Source: Tractidigestivibacter scatoligenes
GTDB lineage: Bacteria > Actinomycetota > Coriobacteriia > Coriobacteriales > Atopobiaceae
DNA: 64,000 bases
Direction of reading: 5' to 3'
Assembly (NCBI RefSeq): GCF_001494635.1
Contig: NZ_LOJF01000009.1
Span: forward strand, 496,001-560,000
A program made the position numbers and the translations under genes. Under the pieces are notes generated by a model. The model was not told where the DNA came from. It saw only the letters and a program-made list of their open reading frames with translations, and searched no databases. Shown here one piece after another: positions 8,630-17,442 of the stretch (position 1 is its first letter; each line of letters opens with the position of its first letter).

Positions 8630-10030
8630 ATGGAGAGACCAAATGCCTGGAAGGGCTACGGCGAGAAGGACCTGGCGCAGCTCACTGAATTCTGCGAGGG
8701 GTACCGAAAGTTCATCTCTGAGAATAAGACGGAGCGAGAGTGCTGCTCAACCGCCATCGAGCTTGCGGAGGCACATGGGTATCGCCCGCTTGAGGAGGCT
8801 GTCAAGGCAGGCGAGAAGCTATCGGCCGGCGACAAGGTCTACGCGTCGGTTCGCGGCAAGAGCCTCATGCTCATCGAACTGGGCACGGAGCCTCTCGAGC
8901 AGGGCGTCAACATCCTTGGTGCTCACATCGACTCGCCCCGCCTTGACGTCAAGCAGAACCCGCTCGAGGAGAGAAACGACATCGCCACGCTTGACACGCA
9001 CTACTACGGCGGCGTGAAGACCTACCAGTGGGCAACCCTGCCTCTGGCAATCCATGGCGTTGTTGCCAAGAAGGATGGGAGTGTCATCAAGGTCGTGATT
9101 GGCGAGGACCCCTCGGACCCCGTCTTCTGCGTCTCCGACCTTCTCCCCCACCTTGCCCGTGAGCAGATGCAGAAGAAGGCGTCCGAGCTCATTGAGGGCG
9201 AGCTTCTCGACGTGATTGTGGGCAACCGCCCCAGGGCAGCTAGCGACGGCGCCGAGAAGGACCAAGACAAAGAAGCGGTTAAGGCAACCGTCCTTGATAT
9301 TCTCGCCGAGAAGTACGATATCACCGAGGAGGACCTGCTCTCCGCCGAGCTTGAGATTGTGCCCGCAGGCCAGGCGCGCGACATGGGCCTGGACCGTTCG
9401 ATGATCCTGGGCTATGGCCAGGATGACCGCTCCTGCGCCTATCCCTCGCTTCTTGCCCAGCTTGCGTGCGAGGCGCCCAAGCGCACCGCCGTCACCATCC
9501 TTGTTGACAAGGAGGAGATTGGCAGCCGCGGTGCTACCTCGATGAGCAGCCGCTTCTTTGAGGATGTCATGGCCGAGCTTATCGAGGCAGCCGGACAGGG
9601 TACTCCCCTGGCGCTGCGCCGTTGCCTCGAGCGCTCTCGCATGCTCTCGAGTGACGTCTCCGCAGCCTTCGACCCCAACTACTCCTCGGTCTTCGAGGCA
9701 AAGAACTCGTGCTTCCTTGGGCGCGGCCTCACCTTCAACAAGTACACGGGAGGCAGCGGCAAGTCTGGCTCCAACGATGCCGACGCCGAGTACGTTGCCC
9801 TCATCCGTCGCGTGATGGATGACGCAGACGTCCGCTTCCAGACCGCCGAGCTCGGCCGCGTTGACGCCGGTGGCGGTGGCACCATCGCCTACATCCTGGC
9901 CACCTATGGCATGAACGTGATTGACTCCGGCATTGGCGTGCTCTCGATGCACTCCCCCTGGGAGGTCACGAGCAAGGCGGACATCTGGGAGGCCTATAAG
10001 GGCTATTGCGCCTTCCTTGCGCTGGAATAG
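8630..10030 (+). CDS. M18-family zinc aminopeptidase
   Basis: 466 residues from the ATG of MERPNAW, which has AAGGGAG upstream. M18 motifs are clear: GAHIDSPRLDVKQNP (His99, Asp101 as zinc ligands), VDKEEIGSRG (catalytic Glu), DVSAAFDPNY and the C-terminal SMHSPWEVTSKAD. Members are large cytoplasmic oligomers that remove acidic or neutral N-terminal residues (aspartyl aminopeptidase and bacterial ApeB-like enzymes). It is encoded opposite to the opp operon but in the same functional cluster. A terminator follows at 10078, so it is probably monocistronic. Confidence 0.92.
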   Translation: MERPNAWKGYGEKDLAQLTEFCEGYRKFISENKTERECCSTAIELAEAHGYRPLEEAVKAGEKLSAGDKVYASVRGKSLMLIELGTEPLEQGVNILGAHIDSPRLDVKQNPLEERNDIATLDTHYYGGVKTYQWATLPLAIHGVVAKKDGSVIKVVIGEDPSDPVFCVSDLLPHLAREQMQKKASELIEGELLDVIVGNRPRAASDGAEKDQDKEAVKATVLDILAEKYDITEEDLLSAELEIVPAGQARDMGLDRSMILGYGQDDRSCAYPSLLAQLACEAPKRTAVTILVDKEEIGSRGATSMSSRFFEDVMAELIEAAGQGTPLALRRCLERSRMLSSDVSAAFDPNYSSVFEAKNSCFLGRGLTFNKYTGGSGKSGSNDADAEYVALIRRVMDDADVRFQTAELGRVDAGGGGTIAYILATYGMNVIDSGIGVLSMHSPWEVTSKADIWEAYKGYCAFLALE

Positions 10031-10077
10031 CGCACAGAACGGATGGGGCTTCTCGTCATTGGAGACAGTGCCTCTTG

Positions 10078-10113
10078 ATGGGTGCGGGCAGTCATGCTCG
10101 CACCCATTCTTGT
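10078..10113 (+). terminator. Terminator after the M18 aminopeptidase gene
   Basis: Arms TGGGTGCG / CGCACCCA followed by TTCTTGT, 48 bp after the stop. The remaining bases to 10325 hold no recognisable gene; the promoter of the next oppA-like gene should lie there. Confidence 0.7.
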
Positions 10114-10325
10114 GAGGTTCGCGAGCGAGGTGCGACCATGCGACTTTCGAGTTGCAGTCGGCGAGCGGTGGGCAAATCAGGCTAGGAGTATCAATACTGC
10201 AAAAATTTGCTTCAGGCGTGTTTCAGTCCTCCGCCACTTTCCTCCAACAGGACGAACATCTTTCTCGAAAAGCGGACGCTGCGGTCATGCCGTGTCCGCA
10301 TGGGGACAGACGGCGGGAGGAAAAG

Positions 10326-11990
10326 ATGGGTCATTCGATGGATCGTCGCACCTTCATCAAGGGCGGAGCTGCCACGATGGCAGCCGCAGGACTTGGTGCC
10401 TGCGGACAGCGCTCGTCCAGCAGCGGAGAGTCATCCAGTGGGGAGGCGGCGTCGGGAGGAACCATCAACTATGCAATCACGAACCCCACGTCAATCGACC
10501 CCTTTGATATCGAGGAGTTCAACGGCGCGGCTGTTGCTTCTCAGCTCTTTGACCAGCTCACGGTCTACGACTACGACACAGAGGAGCTGAAGCCCAGCGT
10601 TGCCGAGTCCTGGGAGTCATCTGACGACGCCGCGACGTGGACCTTCCACATCAAGCAGGGCCTCAAGTTCCACGATGGCACCGACGTCACGGCCAAGTCG
10701 TTCCAGTACGCTTGGAACCGCATCTGCAACCCCAAGACCACCACGGCGCCGTCTGTGGTCTCGTACCACCTTGCCATGGTTAAGGGCTATGACGACGTGG
10801 TCAACGGAAACGTCGAAGAGCTTGAGGGGCTTTCCTGCCCCGACGACTACACCCTCAAGGTGGAGCTCACCGGCCCTTACGCAGACTTCCCCTTTGTGGT
10901 GTGCTGCACGCCCCTCTCGCCCATCCCGGACTGCGCGAAGGACAACTACGACACCTACTCCAAGGCACCGGTTGGCAACGGCCCCTTCCAGATGGATGGT
11001 ACCTGGAACGATGGCCAGTACATCAACATGAAGCGCTACGAGGACTATGCCGGTGACAACCCCGCCAAGGTCGACGCCGTACACTTCAACATCTACAAGG
11101 ACACCGACACGGCATTCCGAGAGTTTGAGGCCGGCAACCTCGACCTTTGCGACATTCCCGCGGGGCGCGTCAAGGAGACGGTCGAGAAGTACGGGCAGTC
11201 GGACGACGGCTACACCGGCACCCCCAACAAGCAGACGATGGTTGGCGAGGTTCTGTATACGGAGTACCTTGCGTACAACGTGAACGACCCCATCCTCTCC
11301 GACAAGAGGGTACGCCAGGCAATGTCTCTTGCCATCAACCGCCAGAACCTCTGCGACACCCTCTACGAAGGATTTGCGCAGCCCGCAGGCGACATTGTCC
11401 CGCCGGGAATCAAGGGCAACGACGAGACCACGTGGCAGTACTGCGCCTATGACGTTGACAAGGCTGGTCAGCTCCTCGACGAGGCAGGCTATCCTGCCGG
11501 CTCAGACGGTATGCGCGGCATCGACCTCACCATCATGGTTTCCTCGTCCAACAAGACAAACGAGTTCGAGGTCCTGCAGGGCGACTGGAAGGCCGTGGGC
11601 ATCAACGTGACCATCGACCAGAAGGAATACGCGTCGATGCTCGACGACTACGTTGCCGGCACCTTCCAGCTTGGATCTCGTGGCTGGACCGCAGACTATC
11701 CCATCATGGACAACTTCCTGCAGCCACTCATGTACACCGGCGTGGGCGACAACGTCTCCCACTACTCCAGCGCCGAGTTCGACGCCAAGCTGGACGAGGC
11801 GAGAAAGACCGTGGACGAGGACAAGCGCGTCGAGCTCATGCACGAGGCGGACGCCATTGCTGCCGAGGACATGCCCATCATCCCCATGCTCCACAAGACC
11901 CTGAACAAGGTGACCTCGAACAAGTTCACCGGCATCAAGGTCGATGCCGCACGCCTGCCCGAGCTAAGGGACGCAACGCCCGCGCAGTAG
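10326..11990 (+). CDS. OppA-type peptide-binding lipoprotein, unlinked
   Basis: 554 residues; ATG with GGGAGG five bases upstream (MDRRTF at 10338 is an alternative). Tat-type N-terminus MDRRTFIKGG and lipobox LGAC (Cys26), then a Ser-rich linker. It shares long segments with the opp-linked OppA at 3266, for example 'AESWESSDDAATWTFHIK' and 'VRQAMSLAINRQNLCDTL'. No permease or ATPase gene accompanies it, so it probably feeds the OppBCDF importer with another ligand range. A strong terminator follows at 12016. The open frame upstream of the chosen start has no signal-peptide character. Confidence 0.9.
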   Translation: MGHSMDRRTFIKGGAATMAAAGLGACGQRSSSSGESSSGEAASGGTINYAITNPTSIDPFDIEEFNGAAVASQLFDQLTVYDYDTEELKPSVAESWESSDDAATWTFHIKQGLKFHDGTDVTAKSFQYAWNRICNPKTTTAPSVVSYHLAMVKGYDDVVNGNVEELEGLSCPDDYTLKVELTGPYADFPFVVCCTPLSPIPDCAKDNYDTYSKAPVGNGPFQMDGTWNDGQYINMKRYEDYAGDNPAKVDAVHFNIYKDTDTAFREFEAGNLDLCDIPAGRVKETVEKYGQSDDGYTGTPNKQTMVGEVLYTEYLAYNVNDPILSDKRVRQAMSLAINRQNLCDTLYEGFAQPAGDIVPPGIKGNDETTWQYCAYDVDKAGQLLDEAGYPAGSDGMRGIDLTIMVSSSNKTNEFEVLQGDWKAVGINVTIDQKEYASMLDDYVAGTFQLGSRGWTADYPIMDNFLQPLMYTGVGDNVSHYSSAEFDAKLDEARKTVDEDKRVELMHEADAIAAEDMPIIPMLHKTLNKVTSNKFTGIKVDAARLPELRDATPAQ

Positions 11991-12015
11991 TTGCATTTGT
12001 CATCATGTAGTAGTC

Positions 12016-12055
12016 CTGGGCCCACCGGTTGATGCCGATGGGCCCAGATCATTTT
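12016..12055 (+). terminator. Terminator after the second oppA-like gene
   Basis: Nine-bp arms CTGGGCCCA / TGGGCCCAG with a 14-base loop, followed by ATCATTTT; 25 bp after the stop codon. Confidence 0.85.
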
Positions 12056-12095
12056 CTACGAGAAGACCGCAGACACATGCGCTGCCATATCTCAC

Positions 12096-12262
12096 GTTCC
12101 GGCGCCAAAACGGCGCCGGAAGAACTCTTTTGTACGCGATAGTTGCGGCAACGACCCTTCCGGCGCTAAAAGGGCGCCGGAGGGCGTATCTCGTACGGGA
12201 TTCCGCACGAAACAACCGCTCGGGAGTCATTTTCTCTCCGGAAGGCGCATTTCTGCAGAGAA
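12096..12262. repeat. Hairpin-unit array, locus 1 (three units of about 62 bp)
   Basis: Three tandem units, each a GC-rich hairpin followed by a spacer with a GTACG-like motif. Unit 1: TTCCGGCGCC / GGCGCCGGAA (12097-12121, loop AAAAC), then TTTTGTACGCGAT. Unit 2 starts 62 bp later: TCCGGCGC / GCGCCGGA (12159-12181), then TCTCGTACGGGAT. Unit 3 (about 12219-12245) has a weaker stem and ends in GCGCATTTCTGCAG. The same design occurs at 19236 and 36652. It fills the gap between the terminator at 12016 and the creatininase gene at 12304. Confidence 0.75.
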
Positions 12263-12303
12263 GGTCTCCGTGCAATCGTGGAGAGAAGCCTCGACGTTCT
12301 CGC

Positions 12304-13083
12304 CTAGCGCTCTATCTGGCCCGGCAGCGGAGACTGAGCGAAGGCGTCGAGAAACTTTACGGCCCAATCCGCAAAGGAGGTGAGCATCTGCTCTCCCCAC
12401 TCTGCAGACGCCTGCTTGGGATCGTCTTTCCCTATCCATCCGTTCGAGGCATACCTGCGAGCGCGACGGATTAGCGAAGGGTGAACCCCTTCAAACTCGA
12501 CGACATCAAATCCCTTTGTCTTGATATCGCTACCGCCGTCATCTACAAGGTCCATGGGGCCCAATGCGGAAGTGTCCACGGAGCTTGGGTCTATCCAGAG
12601 GTTGGCTGAGGTCTCCTGAGCACCGCCGTGGCCTCCACCCCACGAAGGGTTAAGCTCGCCCGCCAGCTTCCACCAGTTGAGAAGCGCCACCTGGCAGCCA
12701 CGGTCGTTGAGGTCATAGCCGGTCATGGTGAGGGCTCGGGTGTTTCCCCCATGACCGTTGACAAAGCAGAAGTGCCGAGCGCCGTAGTGGTAGAGCTGCC
12801 CGCAGATTCGTGCGGTCACCTGATGGAGGAGGTCATCCCCAAGCGAGAGCGTTCCGGGGTAGTCAATGAAGTGATCAGCAGACCCAAGGCGAAGCGTCGG
12901 CCCGTAGAGAAACTTGGGCCTGCGCTCATCCATGAGGTCCAATATCCTCTGGGGGGCCATCCAGTCGGTTCCAAGTGGGTTGTGTCGTCCGTGGTTCTCC
13001 GTACTGCCAAACCCAAGGACTACCAGATCATTGCTTGCAAAGTACATCTCGACTGCAGGCCATGTCGACTTCTCGAGAAGCAA
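12304..13083 (-). CDS. Creatininase-family amidohydrolase, paralogue 3
   Basis: 259 residues, starting at a TTG (LLLEKSTW read as MLLEKSTW) with AAGGTGG upstream; the other two paralogues start at the matching point (ERSTW, ELSTW), which supports this choice. Metal-site residues are present in GSTENHGRHNPLGTD (Glu29, His31, Asp40), NGHGGN and WGGGHGGAQETS. It is closer in sequence style to the paralogues at 6283 and 7181 than to characterised creatininases that come to mind. It stands alone between a hairpin array and the tpiA terminators. The substrate is unknown. Confidence 0.83.
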   Translation of the reverse strand: MLLEKSTWPAVEMYFASNDLVVLGFGSTENHGRHNPLGTDWMAPQRILDLMDERRPKFLYGPTLRLGSADHFIDYPGTLSLGDDLLHQVTARICGQLYHYGARHFCFVNGHGGNTRALTMTGYDLNDRGCQVALLNWWKLAGELNPSWGGGHGGAQETSANLWIDPSSVDTSALGPMDLVDDGGSDIKTKGFDVVEFEGVHPSLIRRARRYASNGWIGKDDPKQASAEWGEQMLTSFADWAVKFLDAFAQSPLPGQIER

Positions 13084-13121
13084 CTTCAGCCACCTTTCGG
13101 GACAAGAACCACCCTATCTAG

Positions 13122-13154
13122 AAAAGGCCCCGGCGCGACAGGCGCACCGGGGCT
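13122..13154 (-). terminator. Terminator of the gap-pgk-tpiA operon
   Basis: Seven-bp arms GCCCCGG / CCGGGGC followed by TTTTC on the minus strand, about 33 bp after the tpiA stop and downstream of a second hairpin. Confidence 0.85.
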
Positions 13155-13158
13155 GAAT

Positions 13159-13185
13159 GAGACAAAGGGAAACTCCCTTTGTCTC
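13159..13185 (-). terminator. Stem-loop directly after the tpiA stop codon
   Basis: Perfect 12-bp arms GAGACAAAGGGA / TCCCTTTGTCTC with a three-base loop, beginning one base after the stop. It has no T-tract of its own and sits just before the true terminator, so it more likely protects the mRNA 3' end or helps termination. Confidence 0.7.
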
Positions 13186-13186
13186 A

Positions 13187-13954
13187 CTACGCCATGGCGC
13201 TGCGGACCATGGCTGCGAAGCTGTCGGCCTTGAGCGAAGCACCGCCGACGAGCGCGCCGTCAACGTCCTCCTTCTCAAGGAAGCCGCCCACGTTCTCGGG
13301 CTTGGCGGAGCCGCCGTAGAGGATGCGGATGCCGTCGGCCGTCTCCTGGCCAAAGATCTCGGCCAGGGTCTTGCGGATGGCGCCGCAGACCTCCTCGGCG
13401 TCGTCAGCCGTGGCGGTCTTACCAGTGCCGATGGCCCAGATGGGCTCGTAGGCAACAACGTACTTGGAGGGGTCATCGATCGTGAGACCCTCGGTGTCCT
13501 TCTTGATCTGCTCGACCACAAACTCGACGTGCTTGCCGGCCTCGCGGACCTCGAGGGACTCGCCGCAGCAGGAGATGGGGACAATGCCGTGGGCCATGAG
13601 GGCCTTAGCCTTCTTGTTAATGTCATCGTCCGTCTCGCCAAAGTAGCCGCGACGCTCGGAGTGGCCAATGATGCAGTAGGTGGCACCCACGGCAGTGATC
13701 ATGTCGGGAGCGGTCTCGCCCGTGTAGGCGCCCTTCTCCTCCCAGTAGACGTTCTGGACGCCCACGGCGATGGGGGCATTGGCCTGCTGGATGACCTCGG
13801 CGACACCCTTGACGTCGATGGCAGGCGGGCAGACAACAACGTCCACCGAGCCGGTGCCGTCCTTGAGCTCGTCGACCAGACCCTGCGCGAGAACAACGCC
13901 CTCGTCGTAGGTCTTGTTCATCTTCCAGTTGCCAGCGATCATCCTGTTACGCAT
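13187..13954 (-). CDS. tpiA: Triose-phosphate isomerase
   Basis: 255 residues, normal length. Interconverts dihydroxyacetone phosphate and glyceraldehyde 3-phosphate in the cytoplasm. Catalytic residues are visible: Lys11 (GNWKMN), His98 (IIGHSERR) and Glu170 in VAYEPIWAIGTGKTA. The phosphate loop GGSAKPEN is near the C-terminus. The start overlaps the end of pgk by 8 bp, showing translational coupling. Two hairpins end the transcript. Confidence 0.97.
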   Translation of the reverse strand: MRNRMIAGNWKMNKTYDEGVVLAQGLVDELKDGTGSVDVVVCPPAIDVKGVAEVIQQANAPIAVGVQNVYWEEKGAYTGETAPDMITAVGATYCIIGHSERRGYFGETDDDINKKAKALMAHGIVPISCCGESLEVREAGKHVEFVVEQIKKDTEGLTIDDPSKYVVAYEPIWAIGTGKTATADDAEEVCGAIRKTLAEIFGQETADGIRILYGGSAKPENVGGFLEKEDVDGALVGGASLKADSFAAMVRSAMA

Positions 13955-15146
13955 CGAGAAGCGCCTCCACTCCAGGAAGAGCCTTGCCCTCGACGAGCTC
14001 CATCGAGGCGCCGCCGCCCGTGGAGATCCAGCTCATCTTAGGAGCCAGGCCAAACTTGTTGATTGCGGCCACGGAGTCGCCACCACCGATGATGGAGGTG
14101 CCGCCGTTGGCCTTGACCTCTGCCACGGCCTCGGCAACGGCCTTGGTGCCGTCAGCGAACTCGTCCTTCTCGAAGACGCCCATGGGGCCGTTCCAGAAGA
14201 CGGTCTTGGCGCCCTTGATGGCATCTGCGTAGAGCTCGCGGGTCTTGGTGCCAATGTCCATGCCCATGCGGTCATCGGGAATCTTGTCGGAGTCGACAAC
14301 CTCCTTAACGGTGGGGTTGTCGAAGTCGTCGGTGACCACGTTGTCGAGCGGCAGAAGCAGCTTGACGCCCTTGTCCTTGGCCTTATCGAGAAGCTTCTTG
14401 GCCTCGTCGACGTAGTCAGGCTCCTGTAGCGAGGTGCCCACGGTGTAGCCCTTGGCCAGGAAGAAGGTGTAGGCCATGCCGCCGCCCACGATGAGGGTGT
14501 CGGCGGAGTCGATCAGGCGATCGAGCACGGTAATCTTGGAGGAAACCTTGGAGCCACCCACGATGGCGACGAACGGACGCTCGGGCTCGGCGAAGATCGA
14601 CGTGAGGGTGTCGACCTCCTTCTCGAGCAGGAAACCGGCGACAGCGGGGATGTAGGCGGCGGGACCGACCACGGAGCCCTGCGCACGGTGCGCGGTGCCG
14701 AAGGCGTCGAGCACGAAGATGTCGCCGTAGGAGGCGAGCTTCTTGGCGATCTCGGGGTCGTTCTTCTTCTCGCGCTTGTCGAAGCGGACGTTCTCGAGCA
14801 CCAGAATGTCGCCAGGCTTGACCGCGGCCACGGCAGCAGCGGCCTTCTCGCCGTAGGTGTCGTCGACGAACTTCACGTCATAGCCGGTGAGCTCGGCGAG
14901 CTTCTCGGCGGCAGGCTTGAGCGAGAGCTCGGGCTCGGGGCCGTCGCCCTTGGGGCGACCGAGGTGGCTCATGAGCACGATGCCAGCACCGTGCTCCTTG
15001 AGGTACTTGATGGTGGGGATGGCGGCCTTGATGCGCGTGTCATCGGTGACAACGCCATCCTTCAGGGGCACGTTGAAGTCGACGCGCTCGAGGACGCGCT
15101 TGCCCTCGACGTCGATGTCGCGAACGGTCTTCTTGGTGAAAGCCAT
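13947..15146 (-). CDS. pgk: Phosphoglycerate kinase
   Basis: 399 residues from the ATG with AAGGAG five bases upstream; an in-frame GTG six bases earlier (15152) is too close to that site. Transfers phosphate from 1,3-bisphosphoglycerate to ADP. Recognisable segments: RVDFNVPLKDG (substrate loop), SHLGRPKG, ENVRFDKREK and the nucleotide-binding ISTGGGASMELVEGK near the C-terminus. It follows gap after a terminator-like hairpin and overlaps tpiA. Confidence 0.97.
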   Translation of the reverse strand: MAFTKKTVRDIDVEGKRVLERVDFNVPLKDGVVTDDTRIKAAIPTIKYLKEHGAGIVLMSHLGRPKGDGPEPELSLKPAAEKLAELTGYDVKFVDDTYGEKAAAAVAAVKPGDILVLENVRFDKREKKNDPEIAKKLASYGDIFVLDAFGTAHRAQGSVVGPAAYIPAVAGFLLEKEVDTLTSIFAEPERPFVAIVGGSKVSSKITVLDRLIDSADTLIVGGGMAYTFFLAKGYTVGTSLQEPDYVDEAKKLLDKAKDKGVKLLLPLDNVVTDDFDNPTVKEVVDSDKIPDDRMGMDIGTKTRELYADAIKGAKTVFWNGPMGVFEKDEFADGTKAVAEAVAEVKANGGTSIIGGGDSVAAINKFGLAPKMSWISTGGGASMELVEGKALPGVEALLDA

Positions 15147-15172
15147 GTTCACTCCTTATTGTCGATACGTGC

Positions 15173-15220
15173 AAAAAATAGGGGCGCGGCCGCGGCCCGA
15201 AAGCTGCAAACCGCGCCCCA
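15173..15220 (-). terminator. Terminator between gap and pgk
   Basis: Nine-bp arms GGGGCGCGG / CCGCGCCCC followed on the minus strand by TATTTTTT. It should end a gap-only transcript; pgk-tpiA must then depend on read-through or on a promoter in the 27 bp before pgk. Differential expression of gap relative to pgk is a common arrangement. Confidence 0.8.
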
Positions 15221-15243
15221 TAGTTACCTCACCGAAGCGTCGA

Positions 15244-16269
15244 CTAGGCGACGAACTTCTCGAAGTACTTGATGGTGCGGACCATCTGAGAGGTGAAGGA
15301 GTTCTCGTTGTCGTACCAAGAGGTGACCTGGACGAGGCTCTGGCCGTTGCCAAGCGGGTTGACCATGGTCTGGGTGGCGTCGAAGAGCGAGCCGTAGGTC
15401 ATGCCGACGATGTCGCGAGAAACGATCTGGTCCTCGTTGTAGCCAAAGGTCTCGGGGATCTGCTCAGAGTAGGCCTTCATCGCGGCGTTAACGCCCTCGA
15501 CGGTGACCTCCTTGTTGACCACGGCGTAGAGGTTGGTGAGGGAGCCGGTGGGCGTAGGAACGCGCTGAGCGGCGCCGATGAGCTTGCCGTTGAGCTCGGG
15601 GAGCACGAGGCCGATGGCCTTGGCAGCACCAGTGGTGTTGGGGACGATGTTCTCCGCGCCGGCGCGGCTACGACGGAAGTTGCCCTTGCGCTGCGGGCCG
15701 TCGAGGATCATCTGGTCGCCGGTGTAGGCGTGGATGGTGGTCATGATGCCAGAGACGATGGGGGCGTAGTCGTTCAGGCCCTTGGCCATAGGAGCGAGGC
15801 AGTTGGTGGTGCAGGAAGCGGCGGAGATGATGTCGTCGTCGGCGGTCAGCGTCTCGTGGTTGACGTTGTAGACGATGGTCTTGAGGTCAGAGCCCGCGGG
15901 AGCGGAGATGACGACCTTCTTGGCGCCAGCGTTGAGGTGGGCCTGGGACTTGGCCTTGGAGGTGTAGAAGCCGGTGCACTCGAGGACGACATCGACGCCG
16001 AGCTCGCCCCAAGGCAGGTTGTTGGCGTCTGCCTCCTTGTAGATCTTGATGGTCTTGCCGTCGACGGTGATGGAGTCCTCACCAGCGGTGACCTCGTGAT
16101 CGCGGGAGTAGTTGCCCTGCGTGGAGTCGTACTTCAGCAGGTAGGCGAGCATCTCGGGAGAGGTAAGATCGTTGATGGCGACGATCTCGGAGCCCTCGTG
16201 ACCGAACATCTGACGGAACGCCAGGCGACCGATGCGACCGAAGCCGTTGATTGCAACCTTAACTGCCAT
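15244..16269 (-). CDS. gap: Glyceraldehyde-3-phosphate dehydrogenase, type I
   Basis: 341 residues; ATG with AAAGGAG upstream. Oxidises glyceraldehyde 3-phosphate to 1,3-bisphosphoglycerate with NAD. The Rossmann motif INGFGRIGR is at 7-15 and the catalytic cysteine is Cys153 in [11 protein letters not shown]. The C-terminal SWYDNE motif is present. First gene of the triose-phosphate part of glycolysis here, downstream of whiA. The open frame beyond this start lacks family similarity. Confidence 0.97.
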   Translation of the reverse strand: MAVKVAINGFGRIGRLAFRQMFGHEGSEIVAINDLTSPEMLAYLLKYDSTQGNYSRDHEVTAGEDSITVDGKTIKIYKEADANNLPWGELGVDVVLECTGFYTSKAKSQAHLNAGAKKVVISAPAGSDLKTIVYNVNHETLTADDDIISAASCTTNCLAPMAKGLNDYAPIVSGIMTTIHAYTGDQMILDGPQRKGNFRRSRAGAENIVPNTTGAAKAIGLVLPELNGKLIGAAQRVPTPTGSLTNLYAVVNKEVTVEGVNAAMKAYSEQIPETFGYNEDQIVSRDIVGMTYGSLFDATQTMVNPLGNGQSLVQVTSWYDNENSFTSQMVRTIKYFEKFVA

Positions 16270-16494
16270 GCTTTCTCCTTTCGAGTGGCCGACGGGGCCT
16301 CCCCCCGACTGACCATGTAACAACGCCGAAACGTCATTGCTAGGGACATTCTACCGCACGTTTGCCAATCTAAAACGACTAATCCGCAACGCTGGCAAAA
16401 TTGTGGAAGCTTTCCTGCGCAAAATATAGTATGGGATGCAATCTACCTTGGCTTTTATGAGATAGAACGTCGATTTTCTGATGTGGAAACGTTC

Positions 16495-17439
16495 TCAGTT
16501 CTTCTCGGAAGCCCCCTCGTCTCCCACGATCTGCTCCAGCCTGAGCAACCGGTGGTACATGGCAGACTTTGACGCAGGCGGGTCGAAGGTCTCGCCAAGC
16601 GCCGCAAGCGAGAGCTCGGGATGTTCTCTGCGCGCGGTGCAGAACTCGCGCACCGCAGGGGGGAGGTGCGAGATACCCACAAGTTCGTCCGCACGGTCGA
16701 TGAGCTCGAGCTGCGCCACGGCAGCCGAAGACGAGCGCGCCTGGTTGGCAACCTCGGCGTTGACACGACGGTTGACGTCGTTCTTGACCGACTTTCTCGC
16801 CCGCGCCACCTCGACCACGCGCGCCATGCGTTGGGCGCCCATCACGCGCAGGAGGCACAGCACATCGTCGAAGCTCTTGAGGTAGAGCGCATACGCGCCG
16901 CGGCGCCGGTTAATACGGACGGAGGCGCCCAGCGTGGAGATGACGTCTGCCAGGCCGCGGGCGAACTCCTCCCCCGTCACCGCAATCTCGAGGTGGAAGT
17001 CGCCGCGGGGGTCGGCTATGAAGCCGCCCGCCATGAAGGCACCGCGCACAAAAGCGCAGCGCGCCTCTCGCGTCTTGAGAAGCCCCTCGGGAACCCCAAG
17101 CGCAATGCCATGGCCGGGGACGAGAATGCCCAGGCTGGTGAGGTCGTTGGCCAGGCGGTCCTGCTCGGGCATCTCGATGAGGTAATTTCTCGTTTTGTGG
17201 AGAACCGAGCGGCGCACGGTGAGCGAGGTCTCGAGGTCGAACACGCGGTGCGTGAGCTTGATGACGGTGCGGGCCACGGCGCCCGTCTCGGTGGCAATGC
17301 GGATGGAGTAGCGCCCCGAGCCGTGGAAGCTCATGGTGCCGCAGACGCGGACGAGTGCCGAGAGCTGCGCAAGCTCGGCCATGCGCGTGGTGGGCTCGAT
17401 ACGCGAGAGCTCGTCTTTTACCTGGGCGGTGAAGGACAT
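16495..17439 (-). CDS. whiA: DNA-binding protein WhiA
   Basis: 314 residues. WhiA combines a degenerate LAGLIDADG homing-endonuclease-like N-terminal domain with a C-terminal helix-turn-helix and occurs throughout Gram-positive bacteria; in actinomycetes it is a transcription factor tied to cell division. Visible here: MSFTAQVKDELSRIEP at the start, FVRGAFMAGGFIADPRGDFH in the middle, and the C-terminal helical region (NQARSSSAAVAQLELID, then 'LAALGETFDPPASKSAMYHR'). It begins 3 bp after rapZ, so the two are coupled. yvcK, which usually lies between them, is absent. Confidence 0.95.
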   Translation of the reverse strand: MSFTAQVKDELSRIEPTTRMAELAQLSALVRVCGTMSFHGSGRYSIRIATETGAVARTVIKLTHRVFDLETSLTVRRSVLHKTRNYLIEMPEQDRLANDLTSLGILVPGHGIALGVPEGLLKTREARCAFVRGAFMAGGFIADPRGDFHLEIAVTGEEFARGLADVISTLGASVRINRRRGAYALYLKSFDDVLCLLRVMGAQRMARVVEVARARKSVKNDVNRRVNAEVANQARSSSAAVAQLELIDRADELVGISHLPPAVREFCTARREHPELSLAALGETFDPPASKSAMYHRLLRLEQIVGDEGASEKN

Positions 17440-17442
17440 GGG

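Noticed and set aside
12096-12262. Hairpin array as a CRISPR array
   Set aside because: Repeats are not near-identical, spacers are themselves similar to one another (GTACG motif), and no cas gene is in the window.
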